Positions 25,090-36,700 of a DNA stretch of 41,880 nucleotides are shown here, piece after piece; position 1 is the first letter of the stretch, and each line of letters starts with the position of its first letter. The DNA is from a bacterium (GTDB lineage: Bacteria; Krumholzibacteriota; Krumholzibacteriia; LZORAL124-64-63), in contig JAHJTW010000176.1 of the NCBI GenBank assembly GCA_018829565.1, positions 1 through 41,880 on the forward strand, read 5' to 3'. The translations under genes were made by a program, and so were the position numbers. The notes beneath the pieces are model-generated. The model had not been told where the DNA came from. It saw nothing but the letters and a program-made list of their open reading frames with translations, and made no database searches.

Positions 25090-27041
25090 CTATCGGGACT
25101 TGAACACGCTGCCGCCGACCATCTCGTCGGGCGGGGTGATCCCGAAAAGATCCAGGATCGTGGGCGCCATGTCCACCAGGGCGGGATCCTGACGCATGAT
25201 GGGACGGTTGGCCATGAGAATGCCGGGCACCTCGTCGGCGGCGATGCAGTGGTCGCCGCTCCACTTGAGCAGGTTGTCGCTGAAGACCTCGGGCATGATC
25301 CGGCCCAGGCCCGACTCGTTGCTGCCGCGCCAGCCGCGATAATAGCCGATGACGATGTCCGGGCCGGTGGCCTGCATCGCGCCGTGGTAGACCTGGTCGG
25401 CGCGGTCGGCGGTCTTGATGGCGAGGCGGCCGTCCAGGGGATCTGTCACCGCCTCCAGCTTCGCCTTGAGCTCGGCCAGCAGGGCCTGCTGCTCGGCTCC
25501 CGGCTCGACGATGCCGTCCTTCTCGCGCCCCTTCAGGTTCAGGTACAGGCCGTTGATCCCGATGGCGTAGGCGTGCGTGCGGGACCAGTCCACCCCGATG
25601 AGCATCTCCACGTCCCCGGGCTCGTGCCCCGGGAGCACGGCCAGGTAGCCGTTCTCGAGCAGCCAGGTGTTGACGTGGAAGGCGCGGTTCCAGGGCGCGA
25701 ACCCGTGGTCGCTCATGACCATGATGATGGTGTCGGGCGGCACCCGGTCCACGGCCATGCCCAAGGCCGCGTCCAGCTCGGCGTAGACGTCGGCGATGCG
25801 GTGGGCGTGGCGTCCGTCGGACGCGGCGTGGGTCGGACTGCCCGGATCCATGTTCCGCCACACCATGTGGCAGGTCTGGTCGGGCGAGTTGAAGTAGTAG
25901 AACAGGAAGCCCGATTCGAGGGCGGCGAACCGGTCAAGCTCGGCCTCGAGCTGCTCCATCCGCTCCTCGAGGACCAGCCCGCTCTGCCGCACGTAGTCGT
26001 CGTCGCTGAAGAACCCGTTCTCCAGGGCGCTGGTGTCGTCGGGCAGGCCCTGGGTGTAGAAGGGCCCCGTGCGCTCGGCGATCTCCCTGCTGTAGCTCTC
26101 GGGCGTGCTGATGGGCATCTCGGGCTTCAGGGGATCGATCTGGATGGGCGTCACGTAGAGCCGCAACGGGTCGGTGTCCATCAGGTAGAACCGGCAGATG
26201 CCCTGCACCGACTTCAGGTGCGGGATCATCTCGAACTGGACGGTGACCCAGCCGCTCCACTCGCCCTCGTTCAGCACCACCTGGTGGTCGGACACCTGCA
26301 GCCACACGGCCTTCTGCGTCCGGTCCACGCGGCCCTTCACCGGCGTGAGGGCCTCGGGATCGTCCTCGAGCCAGGTGTTGGCCGGTCCGGCCAGGTTCGC
26401 CGTGAAGGCGCCCTTCTCCAGGTACACCGACTCGACGCGCCCGCCGCCCAGGTCGCGGTCCAGCGGGGGATCGTCGGTGATCAAGGTCGAGATGCCGTAG
26501 TTGCCCGTCAGGTCGGGCGTGCCCATTCCCGACAGCGACCGGGCCTCGCAGTCCACCGGAGGGAAGTTGGACGGCACCTTGAAGATCGTGGCATCCACCC
26601 CGCGGTCCGACAGCAGCTCCCAGAACGCGGTGCCCTGGCGCAGGTTGTTCACCTCGCTGCCGCCCAGAGGGATCTTCCACTTGCCCACCTGCCAGAACCG
26701 CGTGGGGCCCTTGGCCTCGCTGGTGGAGAAGAACGGCAGCAGGGTCTCGGGGTCGCGGTGGATGAAGTCGAAGATGCCGTGTCCGCCCGGATCCATGCCC
26801 GTGATGAAGTTCGACCAGGCCACCGGCGACTGTGGCGGCGTCGAGGTGCCGAACGGCGTCAGCTGCCCGCCGCCCGCGAGAAACTTCTCGAAGTTGGGCA
26901 TCCTTCCTTCGGCCCTGAACTGTTCCAGCAGGATGGGATCCATCCCGTCGAACCCGATCACCAGCACCCGCGGCCCGTCGGCCGCACCGGCCACCCCCGC
27001 GATCAGGACCATCCCCACCAGAACCCATCCCGTCACCCTTC

Positions 27042-27045
<4 letters not shown>
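25090..27045 (-). CDS. Alkaline-phosphatase-superfamily phosphodiesterase, exported
   Basis: 651 residues, starting at GTG 27045, overlapping the previous gene's TGA by 4 nt (GTGA). A signal peptide (GWVLVGMVLIAGVAGAAD) precedes VLVIGFDGMDPILLEQF (metal Asp), TPPQSPVAWSNFITGMDPGG (nucleophile region), TCHMVWRNMDPG and IIMVMSDHGFAPW (Asp-His ligands). A ~150-residue beta-rich insertion (WLQVSDHQVVLNEGEWSGWV, RLYVTPIQIDPLKPEMPIS) is shared with the 708-residue paralog and is longer than in classic nucleotide pyrophosphatases. The predicted location is periplasm. The substrate is unknown; phosphoglycerol or nucleotide phosphodiesters are the usual ones. Confidence 0.88.
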
Positions 27046-29168
<2,123 letters not shown>

Positions 29169-29265
29169 CGGGTCACTTTCGGTCGTTCAAGGGGATGCTG
29201 GCGTTCCGGACCTGGGGCCAGGGACAACTGAAAATTGTAACCATTTGGCGCGGTTGGGGCAACCC

Positions 29266-29467
29266 CACTGCTGTCCAGGATCAATCGGTTTTCCCGCTGT
29301 CCCGCCCCTGAACCCGTCCCGATCCCCTGTCTGGGACGGGTTTCCCGGATAGGAGGATCGGTCAACCCAGGAACTCCAAAACAGCCCTGAAAACCGGGAT
29401 TGAAGGCTGTTTTCGGGGATATAGGTCCCCCGGGGGGCGGTTTTGGATGCCATTATCAAAAAACAGG
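29266..29467 (-). repeat. Dispersed repeat A, short inverted copy
   Basis: The reverse complement matches both ends of 8405-8765 but lacks its central ~156 bp. It includes CCCCGAAAACAGCCTTCAAT and GGGACCTATATCCCC (small stem GGGGA/TCCCC). It lies in the 404-bp gap between the phosphodiesterase operon and the bacteriohemerythrin gene. The rest of that gap shows no gene and no clear promoter. Confidence 0.8.
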
Positions 29468-29572
29468 AGGGCGCCCGGGCCAAGATCACGCCCCTTTCGG
29501 CGCAGATGGGGTTTTGGCTTGGGACACCTCAATCTGAAACCTATTTTGGACAGGTCTGGGGCAACCCGGCGG

Positions 29573-29980
29573 TCATGCCGGAGTCGCGGCCGGCTCCCCT
29601 GCGGTCGTGATGGCCTTGTCGTCCTCCTGGATGTGATTGAGGAGCCAGTACTTCAGGAAGTCGTGGATTTCGATGGAGATCCGCCGCCCCTGGTCGAAAT
29701 CGAACTGGAACCGCTCGACCTTCGCGATCAGCTGGCGGTGCTTGGCCTGGTGGAGCTTCAGCCCTGAGTATTCCACCTTGTGCATGTAGCCTTCCTCGAA
29801 GGCGAAGTGCTCCTGGGTGTAGCCGATCAGCTCCTTGAGGATCTCGCCCAGGACCCGGGTGGCCTTCCCCCGGGCGCGGGCCTCCTCGAACCTGTTGACG
29901 ATCTCGACGAGATGCTGGTGCTGGGCATCGATTTCCGGGACTCCGATCTCGAATTCCCGGGACCATGCGATTGCGGCCAT
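29573..29980 (-). CDS. Bacteriohemerythrin
   Basis: 135 residues, starting at ATG 29980 with AAAGGAA upstream. All di-iron ligands of the four-helix hemerythrin bundle are present: His21 (DAQHQHL), His58 and Glu62 (EHFAFEE), His77 and His81 (KLHQAKH), His116 and Asp121 (LLNHIQEDD). Length and order match single-domain bacteriohemerythrins, which bind O2 reversibly and are thought to sense, store or deliver oxygen, or to protect against it. There is no membrane or signalling domain. The gene stands alone, divergent from the PDZ gene. It suggests a microaerobic or fluctuating-oxygen lifestyle. Confidence 0.95.
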   Translation of the reverse strand: MAAIAWSREFEIGVPEIDAQHQHLVEIVNRFEEARARGKATRVLGEILKELIGYTQEHFAFEEGYMHKVEYSGLKLHQAKHRQLIAKVERFQFDFDQGRRISIEIHDFLKYWLLNHIQEDDKAITTAGEPAATPA

Positions 29981-30093
29981 CGGCGGATTCCTTTCCGGAT
30001 GGGCTGGACTTGGTGATGATTGTCATTTTTCGGCTTCCCTTGCCGGAAATTGACGGATTTTTCCCCTGACCCCACCTCATCCCCCCAAAATCG

Positions 30094-30123
30094 GGAACCC
30101 TGACCCCTCCGGAACGGTATAAA
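30094..30123 (+). promoter_or_regulatory. Possible promoter of the double-PDZ gene
   Basis: TATAAA (30118-30123) is preceded at 18 nt by GGAACC (30094-30099). The GGAAC-type -35 would suit an ECF sigma factor; a similar GGAACCC-N16-TATATT precedes the selenoprotein gene. No perfect sigma-70 -35 exists here. Weak evidence. Confidence 0.3.
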
Positions 30124-30174
30124 CAGTCTGCACTGCCGTATCCCCCTGAACGGTCTGCGCGAAAGGAACCCGCC

Positions 30175-31209
30175 ATGTTTGCGTTGAAGGCTGCCGGACG
30201 CACGGTTCTCATCCTGTTGTCCCTCACACTCCTGCTCGCCGGCCCCGCCCTGGCCAAGGACGGGCAGGGCTACCTCGGAGTCTCGCTCCAGGATCTCACC
30301 CCCAGCATGGCCAAGGCCCTGCAGCTCGGCGACCGGCAGGGCGTGCTGGTCAACCGGGTCATGGACGACAGCCCCGCCGAGGAGGCCGGCCTCGAGGACG
30401 GCGACGTCATCCTCGAATTCGCCGGACGCGCCATCGAGGACAACGGCGACCTGACCAAGGCCGTCCGCAAGACCGACCCCGGCGAGAAGGTCGACGTGCT
30501 CGTGCTCCGCGACGGCAAGGAGAAGACCCTCGCGGTGACCATGGGCGAACACGAGGGGTCCACCTGGTTCCAGATGGACGGCAAGGAATTCGACCTGAAG
30601 GGTCTGGAGGATCTGAAGGGCCTGAAGGGTTTCCACATGTTCTCCGGCGACGCCGAGGACCGCGGATTCCTGGGCATCCACATGGAGGATCTCAGCCCCC
30701 AGCTGGGCGACTACTTCGGGGTGAAGGACGGCGAAGGCGTGCTGCTGACCGAGGTCGTGGCCGAAAGCCCCGCCGAGAAGGCGGGCCTGAAGGCCGGCGA
30801 CGTGATCGTGAAGATCGGGGACGAGCGCATCGCCTCCACGTCCGACCTGCACGAGGCCATGGCCGGCACCGAGCCGGACCAGGAACTCGAGGTCGCGGTG
30901 AAGCGCGAGGGCAAGGACAAGTCCTTCAAGGTGACCCTGGGCGAGGCACCCGAATCGGAGTTCGTCCGCGGGCCAGGCCACGCCTTCTTCGAGGGAAAGA
31001 ACCTCCACCTGACCGGCCCCCGCATGAAGATGATGCTCGACGGCGAGGACGGCGATCAGATGATCATCCGGCGGGCGCGCCCCGACCGCGAGATCGAGAT
31101 CGAGCGCCTCGCTCCCCCTTCCGAGGACCTCGACCAGGTGCGCAAGGAGCTCGAACAGCTGCGGCAGGAGCTGAAGGAGCTGCGGCAGGAACTGAAGAAG
31201 GCGGAATAG
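30175..31209 (+). CDS. Exported double-PDZ protein with C-terminal coiled coil
   Basis: 344 residues, starting at ATG 30175 with AAAGGAA upstream. A signal peptide ends near GPALA-KDG (residue 26). Two PDZ domains follow: YLGVSLQDLTPSMAKAL to EKTLAVTMGE (about 32-122), and FLGIHMEDLSPQLGDYFGVK to KSFKVTLGE (about 162-255). Both have the SPAEEAGLEDGDVIL or SPAEKAGLKAGDVIV helix-strand typical of HtrA-type PDZ domains, but no protease domain is present. The end is a heptad-rich coiled coil (VRKELEQLRQELKELRQELK). It is likely a periplasmic adaptor, sensor or chaperone in envelope quality control. A good terminator follows. Confidence 0.88.
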   Translation: MFALKAAGRTVLILLSLTLLLAGPALAKDGQGYLGVSLQDLTPSMAKALQLGDRQGVLVNRVMDDSPAEEAGLEDGDVILEFAGRAIEDNGDLTKAVRKTDPGEKVDVLVLRDGKEKTLAVTMGEHEGSTWFQMDGKEFDLKGLEDLKGLKGFHMFSGDAEDRGFLGIHMEDLSPQLGDYFGVKDGEGVLLTEVVAESPAEKAGLKAGDVIVKIGDERIASTSDLHEAMAGTEPDQELEVAVKREGKDKSFKVTLGEAPESEFVRGPGHAFFEGKNLHLTGPRMKMMLDGEDGDQMIIRRARPDREIEIERLAPPSEDLDQVRKELEQLRQELKELRQELKKAE

Positions 31210-31261
31210 CCGACCGGGAACGGAATCCGAAGGCCCCCCGCAGGGATGCATCAGGGCCAGG

Positions 31262-31299
31262 ACCGGGGATGCCGAAGGAGCGGATCCCCGGTTTCTTTT
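31262..31299 (+). terminator. Intrinsic terminator of the PDZ gene
   Basis: A perfect 9-bp stem, ACCGGGGAT (31262-31270) with ATCCCCGGT (31284-31292), is followed by TTCTTTT. Confidence 0.8.
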
Positions 31300-31327
31300 A
31301 CAGGATCGACGCCACCGGTGCGGGCCA

Positions 31328-31344
31328 CTATTACTAACCGTCTC
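31328..31344 (+). repeat. 17-bp direct repeat, left end of the radical SAM segment
   Basis: CTATTACTAACCGTCTC, matching 33375-33391 at 16 of 17 positions and in the same orientation. The segment between them is AT-richer than the flanks. The remainder of 31300-31749 holds an inverted repeat and a promoter-like site but no convincing gene. Confidence 0.6.
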
Positions 31345-31392
31345 ATTACCCCATGATTGCATTAATCTGGGGGTTTGAAAGGCTGAAAAGGC

Positions 31393-31467
31393 TGAAAGAC
31401 GGCTCCAGACATGGGATTATGCGGTTACGACGCCAGCAAAAACCATGTCAAAGGAAGCCGTCTTTCA
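31393..31467. repeat. Nested inverted repeat
   Basis: A 12-bp outer arm TGAAAGACGGCT (31393-31404) pairs perfectly with AGCCGTCTTTCA (31456-31467). An inner arm GACATGG (31408-31414) pairs with CCATGTC (31443-31449). The structure could be a structured RNA or an insertion-element relic. ATG 31411 to TGA 31470 encodes MGLCGYDASKNHVKGSRLS, loosely like the start of an IS110-type transposase, without a ribosome-binding site. Confidence 0.5.
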
Positions 31468-31559
31468 TGAGATCCAGTAAAGCACAAATGAGTTCTAAAA
31501 ACCTGATCAGGTCTATCCTCAGTTTGATTGACATGTTTCCTTGAAATATGAAATCCCAG

Positions 31560-31589
31560 TTGACACAATGCCCGCGAATATTCTAGGGT
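31560..31589 (+). promoter_or_regulatory. Possible promoter of the radical SAM module
   Basis: A perfect TTGACA (31560-31565) with TAGGGT 18 nt downstream (31584-31589). It lies 160 nt upstream of the small-protein start. The -10 is weak. Confidence 0.35.
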
Positions 31590-31749
31590 GTCATCTTGGG
31601 GGAAGAGTGGGAGAAATTTTCTCCCGACAGCTTATTAGAATCCGCAATACCCTCAAATGTAGGAGCCCCGCGATGCAGCACCCGGGACAGATTGACTTTT
31701 CGCCGAATTGACCCATGTGAGGGCGGTCGATTCAATCGAGGAGTTTGCT

Positions 31750-32079
31750 ATGGATATCGAAAAATTCACAGAAATGACTCAAACCGACCCAAAATTCCGG
31801 AAGAAACTCGTTGCACGCCTGACCGACGCTCTTGTCGACCTGGGCGTGGACAAGGACATCGTCCGCGACAACCTCGGGGACATCGATCTCATCGGAACCA
31901 GTGGGATAGCTCCAGGCGATACCAGTATCGTCGTAATCTGCACTGAGGACACGGACAAGAACAGTAAGGCAATCGTCGTCGGTTTTTCCGGCCTGGCCGA
32001 ATTGGAGAACATGAAGCTGATCCGCGAATTTGAGGAGTTCCAACGATTCAAGGTGATGCGTCGCCGCATGGATGGCTGA
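31750..32079 (+). CDS. Nif11/NHLP-leader-like small protein beside a radical SAM enzyme
   Basis: 109 residues, starting at ATG 31750 with GAGGAG 7 nt upstream. The N-terminus MDIEKFTEMTQTDPKFRKKL, then VARLTDALVDLGVD, has the pattern of Nif11 or nitrile-hydratase-like leader peptides: a helix with F, D-P-x-F-R-x-x-L, and a second helix ending in LG. LIGTSGIAPGDTSIVVICTE follows, then a charged helical tail ending KVMRRRMDG. There is one Cys (Cys64) and no double-Gly cleavage site. It lies directly upstream of a radical SAM gene in the same operon. It may be a ribosomally made peptide precursor, or a leader-like partner or recognition protein for the enzyme. Family membership is by pattern only. 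Confidence 0.6.
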   Translation: MDIEKFTEMTQTDPKFRKKLVARLTDALVDLGVDKDIVRDNLGDIDLIGTSGIAPGDTSIVVICTEDTDKNSKAIVVGFSGLAELENMKLIREFEEFQRFKVMRRRMDG

Positions 32080-32122
32080 TGTTGGGAACAGACCGCCCTC
32101 ACTGGAGAAACCGAAGGAACCA

Positions 32123-33298
32123 ATGAAGCCGGACGATAGAAACGAAATCATTGATATCGAGATAACGGACGACAACCGGGTCGTCATCAATCATGGCGAG
32201 AAAGAGGTGCGCCTGCATCCGTCTATGCCCAAATGGCTGGTTCGGGCGTACGTCAGGCTTTCATTCGAAACCAAGAATGGTTTGCGCAAGTTCGTTCTCA
32301 GTTTGACTGACAATTGCAACATAAAGTGCGATTACTGCTGCCACCCACGCCTGCAATCAAAATTCGATATTGGAGACGCCCTGCGATTGGTCGATGAGGC
32401 ATGCGAGTGCAGCACTTTCGGTGAAGTCTGCTTGACTGGAGGTGAACCGTTTCTTCATTTTGATGCACTCCTGGAGATCGGGTGTCTCTGTCGTCGCCAC
32501 GATATGCTATGCGGAGCGATAACGAACGGCTATTGGGCAAAAGACCCAGTTTCTGCTCGCACAATGTGCGAGGAAATTCTTGGCGCTGGTGTGGGGCGAA
32601 TTACCTTCAGCTGGGATCCCTCTCATGGCCAATATGTAAGTGCCGGTACTGTCATGAACGGCCTGACCGCAGCAATGGAGGCCGGGCTTAAAGTGAACCT
32701 CACCGGATCATTCGCCAGTGAAAAGGACTCCCATGAAGATTTTGGCTTTGATCTTGAGCCGCTGAGGAGATACGCGAATTTTGCTCATTCCACCAATCGC
32801 ATCCTCCCCGCAGGTCGGGGACAGTCACACCCACAGGCTCATCGGCGTCGCGAGTCGAACGATTCCACTTCAGCTTTGCTTTGCCCTGGATACCATCGGG
32901 GACACGATTTGGTTCTGTATCCCCTCGACGGGTTGGCGCTGCCATGCTGCAGCGTTTTTTCGGGCTACAAGTTGACGCCGCTGCGGTTGGGTGACTGGCG
33001 GGAAGATTCGGTGAGGGACCTTGCAGATACACAGATGGCAGACGGGTTCTATCGCTATATCAATCGGGAAGGGTTCAAGCCGTTACGGGATCATCTCCGG
33101 GAAAAAGGAATCGAAATCCCGGGATTATCAGAGATGTTGACTGAAGCCGTTTCGCCCTGTGAAGTCTGCACTCTGGTTGCGCAATCATCCGAATTTGATG
33201 GCGTCCGGGAAATTTGCGATGTTTGGCTTGAGCAACGAGTCCTTCAGTCTCTCAAGGATATTCGCCCTGCTCTTACTCGATGTTTTGAGAGTGCTTAA
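32123..33298 (+). CDS. Radical SAM protein with SPASM-like C-terminal cysteines
   Basis: 391 residues from ATG 32123 (GAAGGA upstream). ATG 32072, overlapping the previous gene by 8 nt, is the alternative but lacks a ribosome-binding site. The core has VLSLTDNCNIKCDYCCHPRL, with Cys65, Cys69 and Cys72 in CxxxCxxC binding the 4Fe-4S cluster for SAM cleavage. EVCLTGGEPFLHFDALLEIG (GGEP) and GRITFSWDPSHGQYV follow. C-terminal Cys in LLCPGYHRGH, GLALPCCSVF and SPCEVCTL resemble a SPASM/twitch auxiliary-cluster region as in peptide-modifying enzymes. With the leader-like protein just upstream it may install a crosslink, epimerisation or similar change on a peptide; substrate and reaction are unproven. 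Confidence 0.85.
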   Translation: MKPDDRNEIIDIEITDDNRVVINHGEKEVRLHPSMPKWLVRAYVRLSFETKNGLRKFVLSLTDNCNIKCDYCCHPRLQSKFDIGDALRLVDEACECSTFGEVCLTGGEPFLHFDALLEIGCLCRRHDMLCGAITNGYWAKDPVSARTMCEEILGAGVGRITFSWDPSHGQYVSAGTVMNGLTAAMEAGLKVNLTGSFASEKDSHEDFGFDLEPLRRYANFAHSTNRILPAGRGQSHPQAHRRRESNDSTSALLCPGYHRGHDLVLYPLDGLALPCCSVFSGYKLTPLRLGDWREDSVRDLADTQMADGFYRYINREGFKPLRDHLREKGIEIPGLSEMLTEAVSPCEVCTLVAQSSEFDGVREICDVWLEQRVLQSLKDIRPALTRCFESA

Positions 33299-33374
33299 TA
33301 GGACCATTCCCAATCCCAGGACCTACTCCAAGCCCCATCCGTCCTGGCCATGGAGGCCGGGGTGTCCCAGCCGG

Positions 33375-33391
33375 CTACTACTAACCGTCTC
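33375..33391 (+). repeat. 17-bp direct repeat, right end of the radical SAM segment
   Basis: CTACTACTAACCGTCTC, the partner of 31328-31344. It lies 76 bp after the radical SAM stop codon. Confidence 0.6.
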
Positions 33392-33451
33392 CTAATTGTG
33401 CCGACCCATCTATGTACAGGTTTGTCGATGAATCGCCTGGAATACATTTGT

Positions 33452-33712
33452 TTATAAACTTCCCCTCAATATATCTTTTGCATAAGAAGAAGCCCTTCGT
33501 TCGAGCATTTCCGCAATCCAAACCTTGATGATCGACTGGCGGGTCACACCCAACCGCCTGGCTTCCCGGTCGAGGGATTCGATCATCCAGGCGGGGAAAT
33601 CGACGTTGATCCGCTTCGACTCCAGGTTCAGTCGACGACCCTTGGCAATGTCCAGATCGGAAGTGATGTCCTCACCACCATCGAATTTTTTGTCGAATTC
33701 ACTGGCCTTCAT
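33452..33712 (-). CDS. BrnA/CopG-like antitoxin (orphan)
   Basis: 86 residues from ATG 33712; the open frame continues 16 codons upstream without a better start. KASEFDKKFDGGEDITSDLD is the BrnA-like lead-in. LNLESKRINVDFPAWMIESL, then DREARRLGVTRQSIIKVWIA, is the ribbon-helix-helix DNA-binding part, matching BrnA/CopG proteins closely. In BrnT-BrnA modules the toxin gene lies directly upstream. Here the upstream neighbour is the end of addA (60 bp away) with no room for BrnT, and nothing toxin-like follows. It is therefore an orphan antitoxin or a stand-alone regulator. It abuts the radical SAM segment boundary. Confidence 0.8.
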   Translation of the reverse strand: MKASEFDKKFDGGEDITSDLDIAKGRRLNLESKRINVDFPAWMIESLDREARRLGVTRQSIIKVWIAEMLERRASSYAKDILRGSL

Positions 33713-33772
33713 GGATCCCAGCCCCCTCTCTTCGCGAACGCTGGGCGATAATCCCATCAAAAACCAATTCCG

Positions 33773-36700
33773 CTAACCGATGTCTACCAACCGCGGTGCC
33801 GGCTCCAGATCCGGATCGGTGAACAGCAGCCAGGCGCGCACTTTCAGGCCCGGCCGGGTCTTCCCCACCACTTCCGCATAGAGTTCCAGCTGCGGCCGGT
33901 AGTGCTCCACGAGCAGATCCTGCAGGCCTGGCGCAGCGGCGCAGCGGTTCGTCTTGAAGTCGATGATGTCGGCGCGGCCGGGCCGCAGGATCAGGCGGTC
34001 GATGACCCCTGTGATCCGCTCCTCCGGCTGCTCGGGCCCCGCCGGCCGGTGCAGGCCGATCACCGGCACCTCGCTCAGCCCGCGCCAGCCCTCGCCGTCG
34101 GACGTGAAGATCCACGCCCAGCGCCGGTCGCCGAAGACCGCCGCGGCTTCCTCCCACTCGGGCCCCGAACCCGGCGGCATCGCGCCCCGGTTCGCCGCCG
34201 CCTGGAGCAGGCTGTGGACGATGAGCCCCCGCCGCATGCCCTCGACGTTGCCCTCGCCCTGTCCACCGACCCCGGTTCCACCAACCCTTTGCCCCGTGGG
34301 GACCGGAGCGTCGTGGATCTGCGACGGGGTCAGGATGCGCACGCGCTCCCGCATGACCGGGGGCTGCCAGACCTTCTCGTCCCAGCCCGGCGACCAGGAA
34401 TCCGCAGCGGCAGGGCGAGGCCCCCCGGGGGGCGTTCCTGGGGTCAGTTCCCCGATCAGGTCGTCCTGCCGGCCGGCTTCCCGGGCCCCGTCCAGGAGCA
34501 TCCGCAGGAAGCTGTCGTGCTCCCTCTCGGTCCCCTCGCGATCGCCGCCCAGGACCACCAGCCGGTCGCGCGCCCGGGTCATGGCCACGTAGAGCAGGTT
34601 CGCCTCCTCGGTGGCGTCCCTCCTCTGGGCCTGACGCGAGGACACCTGCAGCAGATCGTCGGGCAGGGCGCCATCCCCGGGTAGATCGAATCCCGTGCGG
34701 TCCTTCTTGTTCACCTTGAAGACCAGCGGGCCGGCATCGCTGCCGGGCACGAGGTTGATCCGCGGGCTCTCCTTGCCCGACTTGCGGTCGGCATCGACCA
34801 GGAGCACCACCGAGGCCTGCAGCCCCTTGGCCCCGTGGATGGTCATGAACCGCACGCGTCCGCCGTCCAGATCCTGGGGAACGGCGCCTTCCTCCTGGCC
34901 GCCCCGGCTGTCGGCCCGCTGGATCAGGTCGGCCAGGCGGCGCACGGTGGGCGTGCCCGAAACCTCGGGGCCCAGGGCCAGGTCGAACATGCGCAGCAGG
35001 TTGTAGACGGCCTGAGGGCCCAGGGCCTCGCCGAACCGTTCGAGCACGTGCCCGTCCCGGTAGATGCGTCGCAGCAGGTCGTGGCAGGTGTCGAAGCCGA
35101 CGCGGTTGCGCCAGGATTCCAGCAGCTCCACCGCCCCGGTGATCACCGGGTCGTCGGCGATCTTGCGCAGGGTCGCCCAGAACCCCTTCGGGGTCAGGAA
35201 GCCGCCCTGGTCGTCGGGCGTGGTGAGGCCGCGCCTGATCAGGGCCTGCTGCAGCTGGGCGTCCGTCAGCCGGAACAGCGGGCTGCGCAGCACGGTGGCC
35301 AGGGCCACGTCGTCGTCCGGCCAGGACAGCCAGCGCAGCAGGGCCAGCAGGTCCTGGACCTCCCGGCTGCTGGCGAGCATGCCGCGCCCCGAGGGCGAGA
35401 TGGGGATGCCCGCCCGGCGGAAGGCGTCCTCGTAGGTGCTGATGCCGGTGCGCGAACGCACCAGCACCAGGATGTCCTTGTACTCGAGGGGACGCTCCCT
35501 CGCGTCGTCCTGTCCCTCCCTGATCAGGGGAGGATCCTGCATGAGGTCACGGACCCAGGCGGCCGCCGCCTCCGCGGCGATCTGGTCCCCGTCCCGTCCG
35601 CCTTCGAGGTCCTCCCCGGCGATCGGGGGAACCAGCAGGACCGTGCCCGCATCCGGATCGCGGACGACCTGCTGGACCACGTCCTTGCGGCCCTCGGGCC
35701 CCAGGGCGTCACCCAGCCGGCCCCCGCTGAACAGCGTTCCCACCGCGTCGACGATCGCGCCCAGGCTGCGGAAGTTGGCGGGCAGGGTGGCGGTGATGAC
35801 GGTCTCGGGGTCCTGGCCCCGGCCCAGCTCCTCGAATTCCTGCGTGTACCGTGCGAAGATGCCCGGCTCGGCGCCCCGGAACCCGTAGATGGACTGCTTG
35901 GCGTCGCCCACGAAGAAGACCGTGGGCGTGGCCGTCTGTTCCGAACCTCCGCCCAGAAAATCCCTCACCAGGGGCTCGAGGATGTCCCGCTGGTTGAAGT
36001 TGGTGTCCTGGTACTCGTCCACCAGGATGTGGGTGAAGGAATCGTCGAGGCGGAACAGCAGGCTCATGGCCCTCGTGTCCGAACCCATGAGCCGGCGCGC
36101 CATGTCCTCCAGATCCTGGAAGTCCACCACCCGGTCGCGGCGCTTCAGGTCGTCGTAGAGGTCCAGGGCCCGCAGCCCCAGGTGCAGCAGGGCCCGGTTC
36201 TTCCGGTAGATGTCCAGGTAGGCGACCTCGCGCAAAACCTGAAGCAGTCCGCCCGCGGCCTGAGCCACCAGGACGTGGTAGCGGTGTTTCCGGTCCTCGT
36301 CCTTGCCGCGCCAGAACACGCGCAGGCCGCCATCCTTCTTCAGCAGCAGCAGCTGGACCCGTTCGATCAGGGCCGCAGCCTCCGCCTCGACCGCCGCCGA
36401 TCCGGCCCCCGCGGCGTTCAGGCGCACGATCTGATCCCGGCAGGCGATGAGCAGGTCCTCGGCCCCCTCGCGGATCTTCTCGGTGTTCTGGGCCGGGACG
36501 TCCAGATCGTCCGCGCCCTGGGCGGCCAGGACCCCGTCCAGGCCCGGTCCCGCGAAGGATTCGAGCTCTGCCGTCACCCTGGCCAGGAACGCCGGATAAC
36601 CGGGCTGCTCGCCTGCGCCAAGATCGGGAAACAGCGCCGCCTGGCTCTCGCCCAGCAGCTTCGGCAGCACGTCCAGGCGCCGGGCCGGCGGATCGATCGT

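Noticed and set aside
31353-31544. Open frame of 63 codons upstream of the radical SAM operon.
   Set aside because: No ribosome-binding site, odd composition, and it crosses the inverted repeat.
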